Of a DNA stretch of 64,000 nucleotides, positions 16,893-27,800 are shown piece by piece; positions within the stretch are counted from its first letter, which is position 1, and every line of letters starts with the position of its first letter. A program made the translations under genes and the position numbers. Source of the stretch: Chlorobiota bacterium (GTDB lineage Bacteria; Bacteroidota; Bacteroidia; Bacteroidales; VadinHA17); NCBI GenBank assembly GCA_013152085.1, contig JAADHC010000022.1:1-64000 (forward strand), written 5' to 3'. A model generated the notes under the pieces. The model was not told where the DNA came from. It did no database searches and was given only the letters and a program-made list of their open reading frames with translations.

Positions 16893-19800
16893 ATGAGGAA
16901 AATTTTCACGTTTTTTTCTTTTGTGCTTATTATGTCCCTGGCATTTCAGGGTCTGGCTCAGGAGAGAACGGTTACCGGAACGGTAACTGCCGCCGATGAT
17001 GGCAGTCCGTTACCCGGTGTGACTGTGTTGCTTAAGGGTACCACTACCGGTACCATTACAGGGAATGACGGGACTTACAGCCTGTCCGTACCCTCTTCGG
17101 GAGCAACACTGGTATTTTCGTTTGTCGGGTATGTTACTCAGGAAATCGCAGTGGGCAACCAGGCAACGATCAATGTTACACTTCAACAGGAAGTAAAGCG
17201 GCTTTCCGAAGTAGTGGTGATCGGTTACGGTACCACCAGCAGGGAAGCGATTACCGGATCGGTCTCGGAGATAGAATCGGCGAAATTTCAACAGATCCCC
17301 GCTGCTACTTTTCAGCAGGCGCTACAGGGAAATGTTGCCGGTATGCAGGTGAACAGTCTTGACGGACAGCCCGGTTCCAACCAGCAGATTCGTATCCGTG
17401 GTATCGGTTCCATTACAGCTTCCAGCACACCTTTGTATGTCGTTGACGGAATTCCGGTAACCTCCGGAACGATTGCGCAGACCGACTTTGGTAACGGTGG
17501 TCGCAGTTCGAATGTGATGACCGCCCTGAACCCTAACGACATTGAAAGTGTTACCGTTTTAAAAGATGCTTCTGCAACGGCCATTTACGGCTCACGGGGC
17601 GCTAACGGTGTGATCCTGATCACAACCAAACAAGGGAAAGCAGGTCAGTCGAAGATTAATTTCAACTCCCAGGTGGGTTTCAGTGATGCTGCCTATAAAG
17701 GCTTGATGAAGCCCCTGACTGCGGAGCAATATACCGAACTTTTCATGGAAGGGTATATCAACCGCGGGTTTACTCCCCAGGAGGCTCAGGATCAGTTTGA
17801 TACCGATTATCCCACTCCGGCCCATACCAACTGGATTGACGCCATCACGCGTACCGGTATCACGCAACAATATGACCTGAGTGCAAGTGGTGGTACGGAT
17901 AAAGTCACTTACTATGCTTCTGCCGGATATTTTGACCAGCAGGGCTACCTTATCGGTACGGACTTTAAACGGTTTTCTTCCCGTCTGAATCTTACCGCAA
18001 AATTAAATGACCGCGTTACCCTGACCAATAACCTGACTGCTGCCTATACGGACGAAAATGGCGTAACCGATGGTACACGCTGGGCAAACCCCATGTACAA
18101 CGGCTACCTTCTCGCTCCCGTTATCCCGATAAAAGACGAGGAAGGCAGATATTATGCTGACCACAAAACTTTTTTTATGGGGGGCAATAACCCGGTTGGA
18201 AAATTGAGTGGTGATGATGAGCGTTGGATGAAAACCACCAGGGTGATTGACAATATCTCGGTCGGTTATGACATTATTGATAACCTTACCTTTAAAACGG
18301 CCTGGAGTTTCGACCTGATCGGTATCCGCGAATTTATATATCGTAATGGCCGGTATGGTGACGGGAGACGTCATGGCGGAGATGCCCAGGAATCATCCAC
18401 AAATCATCTCAACTGGATCGGAACCCAGACCCTGGAATACAGCAGGACCTTTGGTGGGAAGCACAGCTTTAACGGATTATTGGGTTATGAAGCACAGAAA
18501 GCGGATCAGCGGATGGTATATGCCTATGCCCAGACTTTCCCCAATCCCACACTGCGTACCCTGGCCAGTGCTGCCAACCCGACAACAACCTCCTCAACGG
18601 GTACCATGTATTCGTTTGAATCGGTATTTTCCAGATTCTCGTATGATTATGATAGAAAGTACTTCCTGACGGTCAGTATGCGCCGTGACGGGTCATCCCG
18701 TTTTGGCGTGAACAAACGGTATGGTAATTTCTGGTCTGTCGGTGCAGCCTATCAGCTTTCGAAGGAATCCTTCATGGAAAATCTGGGCTTTATTAATGAT
18801 CTGAAACTGCATGTCAGTTACGGGATTACCGGTAATGCCAGTATCGGAAACTTTGACCACATGGGTTTGTATGGCTTCGGTCAGGATTATAACGGGGTTC
18901 CCGGAAGTGCACCTTCCAGTATCGGAAACCCGAATCTGACATGGGAAACACAATCTACGATGGAATTCGGCTTTGATTTCGGCCTCTTTAACCGGATCAA
19001 TGGAACCGTGGTTTATTATAACCGTGAAAACTCAGACCTGATCCTGAACCGTCCGATTTCCATGACCACCGGATTTGGTTCCAATATTCAGAATGTTGCT
19101 GACATGCAAAACCGGGGCCTTGAAATTACTCTCGATGCCGATGTGGTTAAAACCAATGACCTGCTTTGGACATTCGGTGGCAACTTCAGTACGCTGAAGA
19201 ATGAAATTGTCAAGCTCGACGAACCGATCCTTAGTGATCCTTTCCGGAGGGAACAAGGTCGTGATTACTATGAGTTCTGGATGTGGCACTGGGCCGGTGT
19301 TGACCCGGCCAATGGTGATCCGCTGTGGTATACAGATGAAACCGAATCGGCAACCACAAACAATGTCAGTGAGGCCGAACGTTATTATGATGGACGCTCC
19401 GCCACGCCTTCATTCTTTGGCGCTGTCAATTCTACACTCACCTGGAAAGGATTTACCCTGGATGCCCAGTTAACCTTTACCTGGGATAAATGGCTTTATG
19501 ATGCCTCGGCCTGGGTTATTACGGGTGACGGCAGGTTTACGCCGAGAAGTACGGTTCAGCGTACCTATTATAACCGCTGGACTACGCCCGGACAGGAAGC
19601 TTCTTTCCCGAAATTTATCTGGGGGGGGAACCAGTCCAGTAACCAGCGGAACCAGACCCGGTACCTGCTTGACGATACCTATATGAGATTGCGCAATCTG
19701 TCGCTTTCCTATAACATCCCGCAGAAATTACTCTCCAGGGCAAATATGAAATCCCTGCGTGTGTATGTAAGGGGCACAAACCTGTGGACCTGGGTCCGGG

Positions 19801-19904
19801 ACAAGGATCTTTACCTTGACCCGGAACAGTCTGTAAGTGGTTTTGTGAACAGTGTTCAGCCGAACCTGAAAACCATATCGTTTGGCCTGGATTTCGGCTT
19901 GTAA
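16893..19904 (+). CDS. SusC/RagA-family TonB-linked outer-membrane transporter (SusC1)
   Basis: At 1003 residues this is a typical SusC-type transporter that imports oligomeric nutrients with a SusD partner, driven by TonB. Residues 1-22 form a signal peptide. About 25-100 are a carboxypeptidase-regulatory-like domain (VTGTVTAADDGSPLPGVTVL). A TonB-box-like VVVIGYGT precedes the plug domain (about 115-230, ending VDGIP and YGSRGANGVILITTK), and the rest is the 22-strand barrel. The SusD gene follows after 36 bases. No glycosidase or regulator lies beside it, so the substrate is unknown. The nearby histidine degradation genes and S9 peptidases make peptides a reasonable guess, no more. Confidence 0.93.
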   Translation: MRKIFTFFSFVLIMSLAFQGLAQERTVTGTVTAADDGSPLPGVTVLLKGTTTGTITGNDGTYSLSVPSSGATLVFSFVGYVTQEIAVGNQATINVTLQQEVKRLSEVVVIGYGTTSREAITGSVSEIESAKFQQIPAATFQQALQGNVAGMQVNSLDGQPGSNQQIRIRGIGSITASSTPLYVVDGIPVTSGTIAQTDFGNGGRSSNVMTALNPNDIESVTVLKDASATAIYGSRGANGVILITTKQGKAGQSKINFNSQVGFSDAAYKGLMKPLTAEQYTELFMEGYINRGFTPQEAQDQFDTDYPTPAHTNWIDAITRTGITQQYDLSASGGTDKVTYYASAGYFDQQGYLIGTDFKRFSSRLNLTAKLNDRVTLTNNLTAAYTDENGVTDGTRWANPMYNGYLLAPVIPIKDEEGRYYADHKTFFMGGNNPVGKLSGDDERWMKTTRVIDNISVGYDIIDNLTFKTAWSFDLIGIREFIYRNGRYGDGRRHGGDAQESSTNHLNWIGTQTLEYSRTFGGKHSFNGLLGYEAQKADQRMVYAYAQTFPNPTLRTLASAANPTTTSSTGTMYSFESVFSRFSYDYDRKYFLTVSMRRDGSSRFGVNKRYGNFWSVGAAYQLSKESFMENLGFINDLKLHVSYGITGNASIGNFDHMGLYGFGQDYNGVPGSAPSSIGNPNLTWETQSTMEFGFDFGLFNRINGTVVYYNRENSDLILNRPISMTTGFGSNIQNVADMQNRGLEITLDADVVKTNDLLWTFGGNFSTLKNEIVKLDEPILSDPFRREQGRDYYEFWMWHWAGVDPANGDPLWYTDETESATTNNVSEAERYYDGRSATPSFFGAVNSTLTWKGFTLDAQLTFTWDKWLYDASAWVITGDGRFTPRSTVQRTYYNRWTTPGQEASFPKFIWGGNQSSNQRNQTRYLLDDTYMRLRNLSLSYNIPQKLLSRANMKSLRVYVRGTNLWTWVRDKDLYLDPEQSVSGFVNSVQPNLKTISFGLDFGL

Positions 19905-19940
19905 TTTTTGACACACACTTAACCTTGAAATTTATAAAAA

Positions 19941-21356
19941 ATGAAAAATATATTTAAAATCTCGATTAAGGCCTTACTTCTGCTGGGATTTGTTTTTATC
20001 ACTTCCTGTGGTAAAGATTTTCTTGATCTGAAACCCCAGCAGTCTGTTGACACCGAGTCAGCGTTACAAACGCTGGACGATTTTAAGGCCGCCATAACCG
20101 GTGTCTATGACCAAATGCAAAATGCCAACTATTACGGCCGCTATTTTGTCCTGTTACCCGATATCATGTCGGAGGATGTAAAGCAGAATGCCAGTGCCAA
20201 CAGGGCTAAAGAATGGGCTGAATATAATGGTACGGCTACCGATTTTATACCGGAAAACCTGTGGAGTAATTTCTACCAGGTAGTTGACCGGGCAAACCGG
20301 ATCATCAATAAGGATATTGAGGTTCCGGGTGCCGTCAAAGACGAATATGACCAGATCAAGGGCGAAGCCCTGGCTTTGCGTGCACTGACTTTCTTTGACC
20401 TCTGCCGTATTTATGCCCAGCATTATACTTATACGGCAGATGCTTCACATCCCGGGATTCCGATCGTCACCGAAATTGATCCTTCACTAAAGCCTGCCAG
20501 GAACACCGTGAAAGAGGTGTACGACCAGGTGATCAAGGATATGAATGATGCCATTCCGTTAATGAAAGTGAATCCGGGCAGTGATGTAACGCTATCCCAG
20601 ACAGCCGTTAAAGCTTTGCTGGCACGGGTCTATCTTTATAAGGAAGACTGGGCCAATGCGGCTGCCATGGCCGATGCTGTAATCAGCAGCGGGGATTATA
20701 CTCTGGCTACCAATGCCAATTACCTGGATGTGTTTAATACGACGGATCCTTCGTCTGTGGAAAATATTTTTGAAATATCCATGATTCCTACGGATAATAA
20801 TGGTTCGAATGCTTTGGGTGGCATGTACCTGAATACGGGCTATGGTGACTACCTGCCTTCACGGGATTTGTATGATACCATTCCCGACGGTGATGTGCGT
20901 AAACAACTCTTTTCCATTGACAATACCCTCAGTGGAATTTATGACAGTATACGCGTTGCCAAGTATCCCGATGTCAACGGGTATAATAATACAAAGGTTA
21001 TCCGTTTATCCGAGATCTACCTCATCCGTGCCGAAGCCAATTATCATTTGGGTAATGAAGCTGCTGCACAGGCTGATGTTACACTGATCCGCCAGCGCGG
21101 CCTGCCTTCGGCACCGGCCGTAACTACGACAGGTCAGGCTCTGCTTGATGATATTCTTCACGAACGAAGAATTGAACTTTGCTATGAAGGCCAGCGTCTC
21201 TGGGATCTGACACGATACAAGAAGGGCGTGCACAGGGTCAAGCAATGTACTTCGGTAGTTTGTGATATTCCCTATCCGAGCGATCGTTTTGTCCTGCCTA
21301 TCCCGCAGGCTGAAATAGATGTGAACCCGAATATCGTACAGAATTCCGGATATTAA
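19941..21356 (+). CDS. SusD/RagB-family nutrient-binding lipoprotein (SusD1)
   Basis: The 471-residue surface lipoprotein has a signal peptide ending ITSCGKDFLDL, with the lipid-bearing Cys and the SusD hallmark FLDLKPQ. TPR-like helices follow (IKGEALALRALTFFDLCRIY, VKALLARVYLYKEDWANA). The C-terminal SusD pattern is ILHERRIELCYEGQRLWDL. It binds substrate as a lid over the SusC1 barrel. It is the second gene of the pair and is followed by an intrinsic terminator at 21376-21407. Confidence 0.93.
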   Translation: MKNIFKISIKALLLLGFVFITSCGKDFLDLKPQQSVDTESALQTLDDFKAAITGVYDQMQNANYYGRYFVLLPDIMSEDVKQNASANRAKEWAEYNGTATDFIPENLWSNFYQVVDRANRIINKDIEVPGAVKDEYDQIKGEALALRALTFFDLCRIYAQHYTYTADASHPGIPIVTEIDPSLKPARNTVKEVYDQVIKDMNDAIPLMKVNPGSDVTLSQTAVKALLARVYLYKEDWANAAAMADAVISSGDYTLATNANYLDVFNTTDPSSVENIFEISMIPTDNNGSNALGGMYLNTGYGDYLPSRDLYDTIPDGDVRKQLFSIDNTLSGIYDSIRVAKYPDVNGYNNTKVIRLSEIYLIRAEANYHLGNEAAAQADVTLIRQRGLPSAPAVTTTGQALLDDILHERRIELCYEGQRLWDLTRYKKGVHRVKQCTSVVCDIPYPSDRFVLPIPQAEIDVNPNIVQNSGY

Positions 21357-21375
21357 TCCCGGAATGTATTCTTTT

Positions 21376-21407
21376 AAAAAGCTGTCCGGTTTCCGGGCAG
21401 CTTTTTT
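21376..21407 (+). terminator. Intrinsic terminator after SusD1
   Basis: A stem of AAAAAGCTG-T-CCGG with CCGG-G-CAGCTTTTTT (one G-T pair) has a three-base loop and a T-run, 20 bases after the SusD1 stop. It closes the SusCD1 transcript before hutI. Confidence 0.85.
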
Positions 21408-21465
21408 GTTTCTGTAAAACGGTATGGAGTATTTTCTTAATTTCGCATGACTAACCGCTACTTTA

Positions 21466-22701
21466 ATGTCAAAGACTCTTATAAAAAATATAGGCAGTAT
21501 CCTGGCAGCATTTTCCGGTGATGTCAGGAAGGTTTCCGGAAAAAAAATGAAGAATCTTCCCGGTGTGGATGATGCCTTTGTCCTGATCGAGGGAGCAAAG
21601 ATCCGGTATACCGGACAAATGAAGAATGCTCCGGAAACTGCAGAACAGGTTATCGATGCAAAAAGAGGATTTGTGCTACCGGCTTTTTGTGATTCTCATA
21701 CCCACCTGGTATATGCCGGCAGTCGTGAACAGGAATTCCGTGACCGGGTCATGGGTCTTTCCTATGAGGAAATTGCCCGCAGGGGCGGAGGGATCCTGAA
21801 TTCGGTGAAACGGCTCCACAAAATCTCCGAACAGCAATTATATGAGGAAAGTCTCCCAAGGGTGCATGAAATCATAAATCAGGGGACCGGAGCAGTGGAA
21901 ATCAAAAGCGGTTACGGCCTGAATACGGCAGATGAACTGAAGATGCTCCGGGTGATACGCCGCCTGAAAGAGTCAACCCCGCTGACCGTCAGGGCAACAT
22001 TCCTGGGAGCGCATGCTTTCCCTGCAGGGTATAAAAATGATCCTGACAGTTATGTTGATCTTATTATCAGCGAGATGATTCCTGTTGTTGCCGGCGAAGG
22101 ACTTGCCGATTTTATAGATGTTTTTTGCGACCGGGGGTTTTTTACTCCGGATCAAACCGCGCGTATTCTCGAAGCGGGGATGAAACATGGGCTGCAGCCC
22201 AAAATCCATGCAAATGAACTGGACTTTTCCGGCGGTGTGCAGGTGGGAGTGCAGCACCATGCCCTTTCCGTTGATCATCTGGAATATGTTGGTGACGAGG
22301 AAATCAGTGTACTGAAAAATTCAAATACAATCCCTGTGGCTCTTCCCGGAGCTTCCTTCTTTCTCGGACTACCTTATGCCCCCGCAAGGAAAATGATGGA
22401 TAGCGGATTGCCTTTGGCGATCGCATCTGATTTTAATCCCGGTTCATCTCCATCCGGAAATATGAAACTGATGATGTCCCTGGCCTGCACCCATATGAGA
22501 ATGCTTCCGGAAGAGGCTCTGATCGCATCAACGCTAAACGGCGCATATGCTATGGGGATATCTGATGAATTGGGAAGCATTGTCCCGGGTAAAAAAGCCA
22601 ACCTGATCATCACCAAACCCATCCCTTCTCTTGCCTATATCCCTTATGCATATGGCAGTGATATAATATATAAGGTGATGATTGAGGGGAGGGAGGTATA
22701 G
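21466..22701 (+). CDS. hutI: Imidazolonepropionase
   Basis: HutI opens 4-imidazolone-5-propanoate to N-formimino-glutamate, the third step of histidine degradation. The 411-residue amidohydrolase shows the metal ligands in CDSHTHLVYAG. Further family marks are GAHAFPAGYK, KIHANELDFSGG, the DHLEY motif, and the active-site region ASDFNPGSSPSGNM. It is followed on the same strand by the formiminotransferase-cyclodeaminase that uses its product. The first two enzymes, histidine ammonia-lyase and urocanase, are not in this window. Confidence 0.95.
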   Translation: MSKTLIKNIGSILAAFSGDVRKVSGKKMKNLPGVDDAFVLIEGAKIRYTGQMKNAPETAEQVIDAKRGFVLPAFCDSHTHLVYAGSREQEFRDRVMGLSYEEIARRGGGILNSVKRLHKISEQQLYEESLPRVHEIINQGTGAVEIKSGYGLNTADELKMLRVIRRLKESTPLTVRATFLGAHAFPAGYKNDPDSYVDLIISEMIPVVAGEGLADFIDVFCDRGFFTPDQTARILEAGMKHGLQPKIHANELDFSGGVQVGVQHHALSVDHLEYVGDEEISVLKNSNTIPVALPGASFFLGLPYAPARKMMDSGLPLAIASDFNPGSSPSGNMKLMMSLACTHMRMLPEEALIASTLNGAYAMGISDELGSIVPGKKANLIITKPIPSLAYIPYAYGSDIIYKVMIEGREV

Positions 22702-22810
22702 TGAAGGTTGAAAGCAAAGAAGGATACCGTTGGCTTTATCCGCCGGGATGTCGCAAAGCGACGGAGAGGTTCTGTTTTGAGCCCAGCGAACAACAGGAAG
22801 CAATTGACTA

Positions 22811-22838
22811 AATGACGTGAGCCATAACGAACAAATCC
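22811..22838 (+). repeat. Dispersed repeat, short diverged copy C
   Basis: The pattern AATGAC, GTGAGC, then CGAACAAAT aligns with copies at 4091 and 43330, with one gap and several mismatches. It lies 43 bases upstream of the ftcD start. The 180-base gap between hutI and ftcD also holds a small GTCGCAAAGCGAC hairpin near 22749. No gene is seen there. Confidence 0.45.
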
Positions 22839-22881
22839 GGAAAAACAATATCTTTGAGACGGAAAACCGAAATGACGCATT

Positions 22882-24582
22882 ATGGCACAGAATCAAATCA
22901 TCGAATGTGTTCCCAATTTCAGTGAGGGCAGGGATCTTACACGCATAAAGCAGATTACGGATGAAATTGAAAAGGTGGAGGGAGTACGCCTGCTTGATGT
23001 TGATCCCGGCAAAGCTACAAATCGAACGGTAGTTACCATGGCCGGCGATCCGGAAGCGGTAATCGAAGCCGCTTTCAGGGCTGTGAAGAAAGCAGCAGAG
23101 GTTATTAATATGCGATATCATCACGGTGAACATCCGCGTATGGGTGCCACCGATGTCTGTCCCCTGGTACCCGTAGCCAATATTACCATGGAAGAGACTG
23201 TCGAATATGCCAGGAAACTGGCCAAACGTATCGGGAAAGAACTGGACATTCCGGTGTATTGTTACGAATATGCTGCATTTACCGAAGAACGCAGGAACCT
23301 GGCTACCGTCCGGGCCGGCGAATATGAAGGTCTGAAGGAAAAGCTGGCCGATCCCCGATGGAAACCCGATTTTGGTCCGGCCGCATTTAATGCCCAGGCG
23401 GGTGCTACGGTTGTGGGTGCCCGTGATTTCCTCGTTGCGTACAATATCAATCTGAATACTACCTCTACACGCCGTGCCAATGCCATTGCTTTTGATGTGC
23501 GTGAGCGGGGACGTGTAAAACGCGAAGGAGATCCGGTAACAGGGAAGATTGTAAAAGATGAAAACGGTAACCCGGTGATGATCCCGGGAACACTGAAAAG
23601 CGTAAAAGCCATTGGCTGGTATATTGAAGAATATGGTATTGCCCAGATTTCCATAAACCTGACAAATCTGAATGTCACCCCGCTCCATATTGCTTTTGAT
23701 GAAATCTGCCGGAAAGCCGATGCCCGTGGTGTGCGCGTAACCGGATCGGAGCTGGTAGGGCTGATCCCTTTGAAATCCATGATTGATGCCGGGCGGTACT
23801 TTTTAAGAAAACAAAAACGATCCGCAGGTTTGCCGGACAGCGAACTCATCCGCATTGCCGTGAAATCGCTGGGGCTGGATGAACTTTATCCGTTTAAGCC
23901 GGAGGAAAAGATCATTGAATATGTGCTGGCCGGAAAACCGGAAAAACAACTGGCTGATCTGTCCCTGAGGGATTTTATGTATGAAACTTCTTCGGAATCG
24001 CCGGCACCGGGTGGCGGATCGATTGCTGCTTATATGGGTGCCCTGGGTGCTGCTCTCGGGACGATGGTCGCCAACCTTTCATCCCATAAACGGGGATGGG
24101 ACGACAGGTGGGAGGTGTTTTCCGACTGGGCCGAGAAAGGAATTGCCATACAGAAGGAATTATTACGTCTGGTGGATGAGGATACCAAAGCATTTAACCG
24201 GATCATGGAGGCCTGCCAACTTCCGAAAGGGGATGAAGCCGTGAAAAAGGCCAGGGATGAAGCCATTCGTGAAGCTACGTGGCAGGCAATACTTGTGCCA
24301 TTTGCTGTTATGGAAACCGTTGCCGGGGCTTTACCCTTGCTGGAAGCCATGACAACAGAGGGAAATCCGAATTCGGTATCTGATGCAGGTGTGGGGGCTT
24401 TGGCGGTCAAAGCTTGTGTCTCCGGGGCTTTTCTGAATGTGAAAATCAATGCTTCCGGAGCGGGAAAGGATAAGCGTATTCCTGAACTCATCGAAAAAGC
24501 TGATAAACTGCATAATTTCATCCTGGAGTCAGCAGAGAAAATCTTTAAAAATACCCTTGGGAAAATTGAAATCCGGCCATAG
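22882..24582 (+). CDS. ftcD: Glutamate formimidoyltransferase / formimidoyl-THF cyclodeaminase
   Basis: This 566-residue fusion moves the formimino group from formiminoglutamate to tetrahydrofolate and then releases ammonia, giving methenyl-THF and glutamate. Residues 1 to about 330 are the formiminotransferase N and C subdomains, with the catalytic His region MRYHHGEHPRMGATDVCPLV. About 365-566 are the cyclodeaminase, with the folate-binding SESPAPGGGSIAAYMGAL and an all-alpha fold. The same two-domain arrangement occurs in the animal enzyme. It probably forms a degradation unit with hutI, 180 bases upstream. Confidence 0.94.
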   Translation: MAQNQIIECVPNFSEGRDLTRIKQITDEIEKVEGVRLLDVDPGKATNRTVVTMAGDPEAVIEAAFRAVKKAAEVINMRYHHGEHPRMGATDVCPLVPVANITMEETVEYARKLAKRIGKELDIPVYCYEYAAFTEERRNLATVRAGEYEGLKEKLADPRWKPDFGPAAFNAQAGATVVGARDFLVAYNINLNTTSTRRANAIAFDVRERGRVKREGDPVTGKIVKDENGNPVMIPGTLKSVKAIGWYIEEYGIAQISINLTNLNVTPLHIAFDEICRKADARGVRVTGSELVGLIPLKSMIDAGRYFLRKQKRSAGLPDSELIRIAVKSLGLDELYPFKPEEKIIEYVLAGKPEKQLADLSLRDFMYETSSESPAPGGGSIAAYMGALGAALGTMVANLSSHKRGWDDRWEVFSDWAEKGIAIQKELLRLVDEDTKAFNRIMEACQLPKGDEAVKKARDEAIREATWQAILVPFAVMETVAGALPLLEAMTTEGNPNSVSDAGVGALAVKACVSGAFLNVKINASGAGKDKRIPELIEKADKLHNFILESAEKIFKNTLGKIEIRP

Positions 24583-24730
24583 GAAGTCAAGGTTGACACA
24601 AATATATTTTATTCCGGATTCAATATCCGACAGTCCTGAAATCAGTTAATTATTCTAATGACTACTTAAAAGATAATTAGATAGTTAAGTCATTTACTCC
24701 TCCTTTACCCCCCTTTTTTATAACAAATAC

Positions 24731-24762
24731 TTTGAATAATGGAAAAATAATACATAATTTTG
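24731..24762 (+). promoter_or_regulatory. SusC2 promoter (Bacteroidota type)
   Basis: TTTG at 24731-24734, a 20-base spacer and TAATTTTG at 24755-24762 lie 40 bases before the SusC2 ATG. Confidence 0.65.
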
Positions 24763-24802
24763 AATGAATTAACCTATTTACATAAACCTAAACTATTCTT
24801 TT

Positions 24803-27800
24803 ATGAAAAAACCTGTTACTCTCTTAGTTTTGTTTTTGTTTGCGTTGACCCAGATCTGGGCACAGCAAAAAACAATTACAGGTACGGTAACCAGTGCAGA
24901 TGATGGACAATCGTTGCCCGGGGTTAATGTGGTTGTTTTAGGGACAACCGTTGGAACCATTACGGATGTAGACGGTGTTTATCATCTAACGGTGCCTGCA
25001 GATGCTACGACCCTTGAATTCAAGTTTGTAGGGATGAAAACTTATCAAGTAGATATTGGTGACAAAACAACCATTGATGTCTCCATGGAACAGGATGTTC
25101 TTGGTATCAGTGAAGTGATTGTTACCGGTTTGGGCACAAGTCGCACAAAAAAGGCGCTTGGCTATTCGGTTCAGGATGTAAAAGGAGATGATCTGGCTAC
25201 AGCTATCGAGCCCAATGTGGTAAATTCCCTGCAGGGTCGCTTGTCCGGTGTGCAAATTTCCAACTCTTCGGGGAGTGTTACTTCCGGAGCGAGAGTTGTT
25301 ATCAGAGGAATGAGTACTTTAACCGGAAACAACCAGCCGCTTTGGGTGGTTGACGGTGTTCCGATTATGAACACATATACTAGCAGCGGAGCCTATGGAG
25401 ATGTTGATTACGGGAATGCAGCTTCCGACATTAATCCTTCGGACATTGAAAGTATCAGTGTCCTGAAAGGTGCCAACGCTGCGGCACTTTACGGTTCAAG
25501 AGCCGTGAATGGTGTGATTCTGGTAACCACAAAAAGTGGAAAGCTGAGACCCGGATTAAAAAAAGGCCTGGGCGTTACGCTTGAATCCAATTTCATGTGG
25601 AGTAATCCTTTACTCCTTCCCGAATATCAGAACCTTTACGGACAAGGTTCCGGAGGAGAGTTTGCTTATGTAGACGGTAACTATGGCGGCACCAATGACG
25701 GTGTGGATGAAAGCTGGGGGCCTCCGCTCGATCAGGGTCTGATGATCCCGCAGTTTGACAGCCCTTATGATCCTGTAACAGGTGTTCGTACACCTACTCC
25801 CTGGATTTCTCACCCCAATAATGTTAAAGACGTTTTTGTTACGGGTTTAAATGCTACCAATACCCTTTCATTACAAGGTTCTGATGAAAAAGCCGATTTC
25901 AGATTATCATTCAGTAATCAGAAAGTTACCGGTATTGTGCCTAACACTGACCTGGCAAAAAACAATGTTACCCTTAGTGCAGGTTTAAATGTCACTGAAA
26001 AGATTAGGGTTTCAGGTAACTTTAGCTATATTAATAATAAAAGTGGGAATATTATGCGAGGCGGTTATAGTGGAGGGAATATTTTACAGAGCCTCAGTCA
26101 GTGGTTTGGTCGACAGGTAGATACAAAGGTCCTGAAGGACAGATGGGAAGAGACGGATCCTGTAACGGGTTTACCCTTTAACTGGAATCACAGTTATCAC
26201 AACAATCCTTATTTCGTGCTGAATAAAGCCACCCACTCCAGGGACAGAAACAGGATGCTTGGCAATATTAATCTTTCCTGGGATTTTACACCTTTCCTGA
26301 GTTTTAAAGGTATGGTTGGTAACGATTATTACAGTGAAGCCAGGGAAAATCGCAGGCCGATGGGTTGGGTCGGTGACCCGCTCGGCGGGTTCGATACCAA
26401 TCTTACTTCGCGAAATCAGTTGGATGCCCGGGGTACGTTGAATTTCAATAAAACATTTGGCGATCTGAGCGTATTGGCTACTGCCGGTGGTGAGTATACC
26501 CATTACAATTATTTATACCATTCCACCAATGTACCTGACCTGATCGTTCCCGACCTTTACTCGGTAAGCAACTCTGCTGCTGCTGCAACTACGGGATTAT
26601 CCGAGAGACATACTGAGTTACAAAGTATTTTCGGTCAGGTTAATATCGGGTTCAAGAATTATTTATTCCTTGATCTTACCGGGCGGAACGACTGGTCATC
26701 TACGCTGCCTCTGGATAACAATTCCTATTTTTATCCTTCTGCTTCTTTGGGATTTGTTGTTACGGAAGCGCTTGGAATACAGTCCACGGCACTATCTTAC
26801 CTGAAATTACGTGCCAGTTATGCTGAAGTCGGGGGAACTGCCGATGCCTATGCTTTGCAGGGAACATACAATGCCGGTGAACCTTTTAATGGCAATCCTT
26901 CTCTTACTTATACCAATACAATGCCACCGGTAGGTCTTTTGCCTCAGGCCAAAAAATCTATTGAATTGGGTTTCGAGTCTAAATTCCTGCAAAACAGGGT
27001 TGGACTGGATTTTACTTATTATAAGGAAAATACCATCAACCAGATCATGAGTATTGATGTTTCGAGAACCACAGGATTCAACACCCAGACCATTAATGCC
27101 GGGAACCTGCAAAACATCGGTACTGAGATTACCCTGTGGGCTACACCGGTCAAGTCCAAAGATTTTTCCTGGAATCTCTCGGTGAACTGGTCGAAGAATG
27201 ATAATAAAGTGGTTGAACTGTATGGCGATATGAAGGATATGACCCTCTTTTATATGTCATGGGGTACTTATGCCAAAGCCCGGTTGGGAGAACCCTATGG
27301 TCAGATTATGGCTTATGACTTTGTAAGGGAAAATGCTACTACCCATTACAAGGATGCCGATAATACCGTAGTCGATTATATCGAATATTCGGGGCGGCCG
27401 GTTGTATCTACATCCGGTAATTATATTAAAACACCCTACCGTACTTTAAAGGGGAATGTGATGCCTGACTGGTTTGGAGGCGTGAACAATGCTTTCAATT
27501 TTAAAGGTGTTAATTTCAGTTTCCTGATTGACTTCCGTAAAGGAGGCCAGCAATTCTCTGTAACCGACTGGTTCGGACATTATGCCGGGGTGCTGGCAGG
27601 GACGGCAGGGATCAATCCCAATGGCAAAAATGTCCGAGAAGATGTCGCCAACGGTGGCGGAGTGCTGGTTGAGGATGCGGTTTACGGCCGTTTGGATACC
27701 GATGGGAATGTAGTTTATACCGATGCTACCGGTGCTGACGTTTCCGCACCTGTTTCCAATACATCTTATGTAAATGCCGAAGATTTCTACCATAATTATT

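Noticed and set aside
22534-23688. Long open frame on the minus strand (384 codons)
   Set aside because: It lies opposite hutI and ftcD, both strong family matches on the plus strand. Its translation is rich in Cys, Phe and His with no recognisable motif, as expected for a shadow frame.
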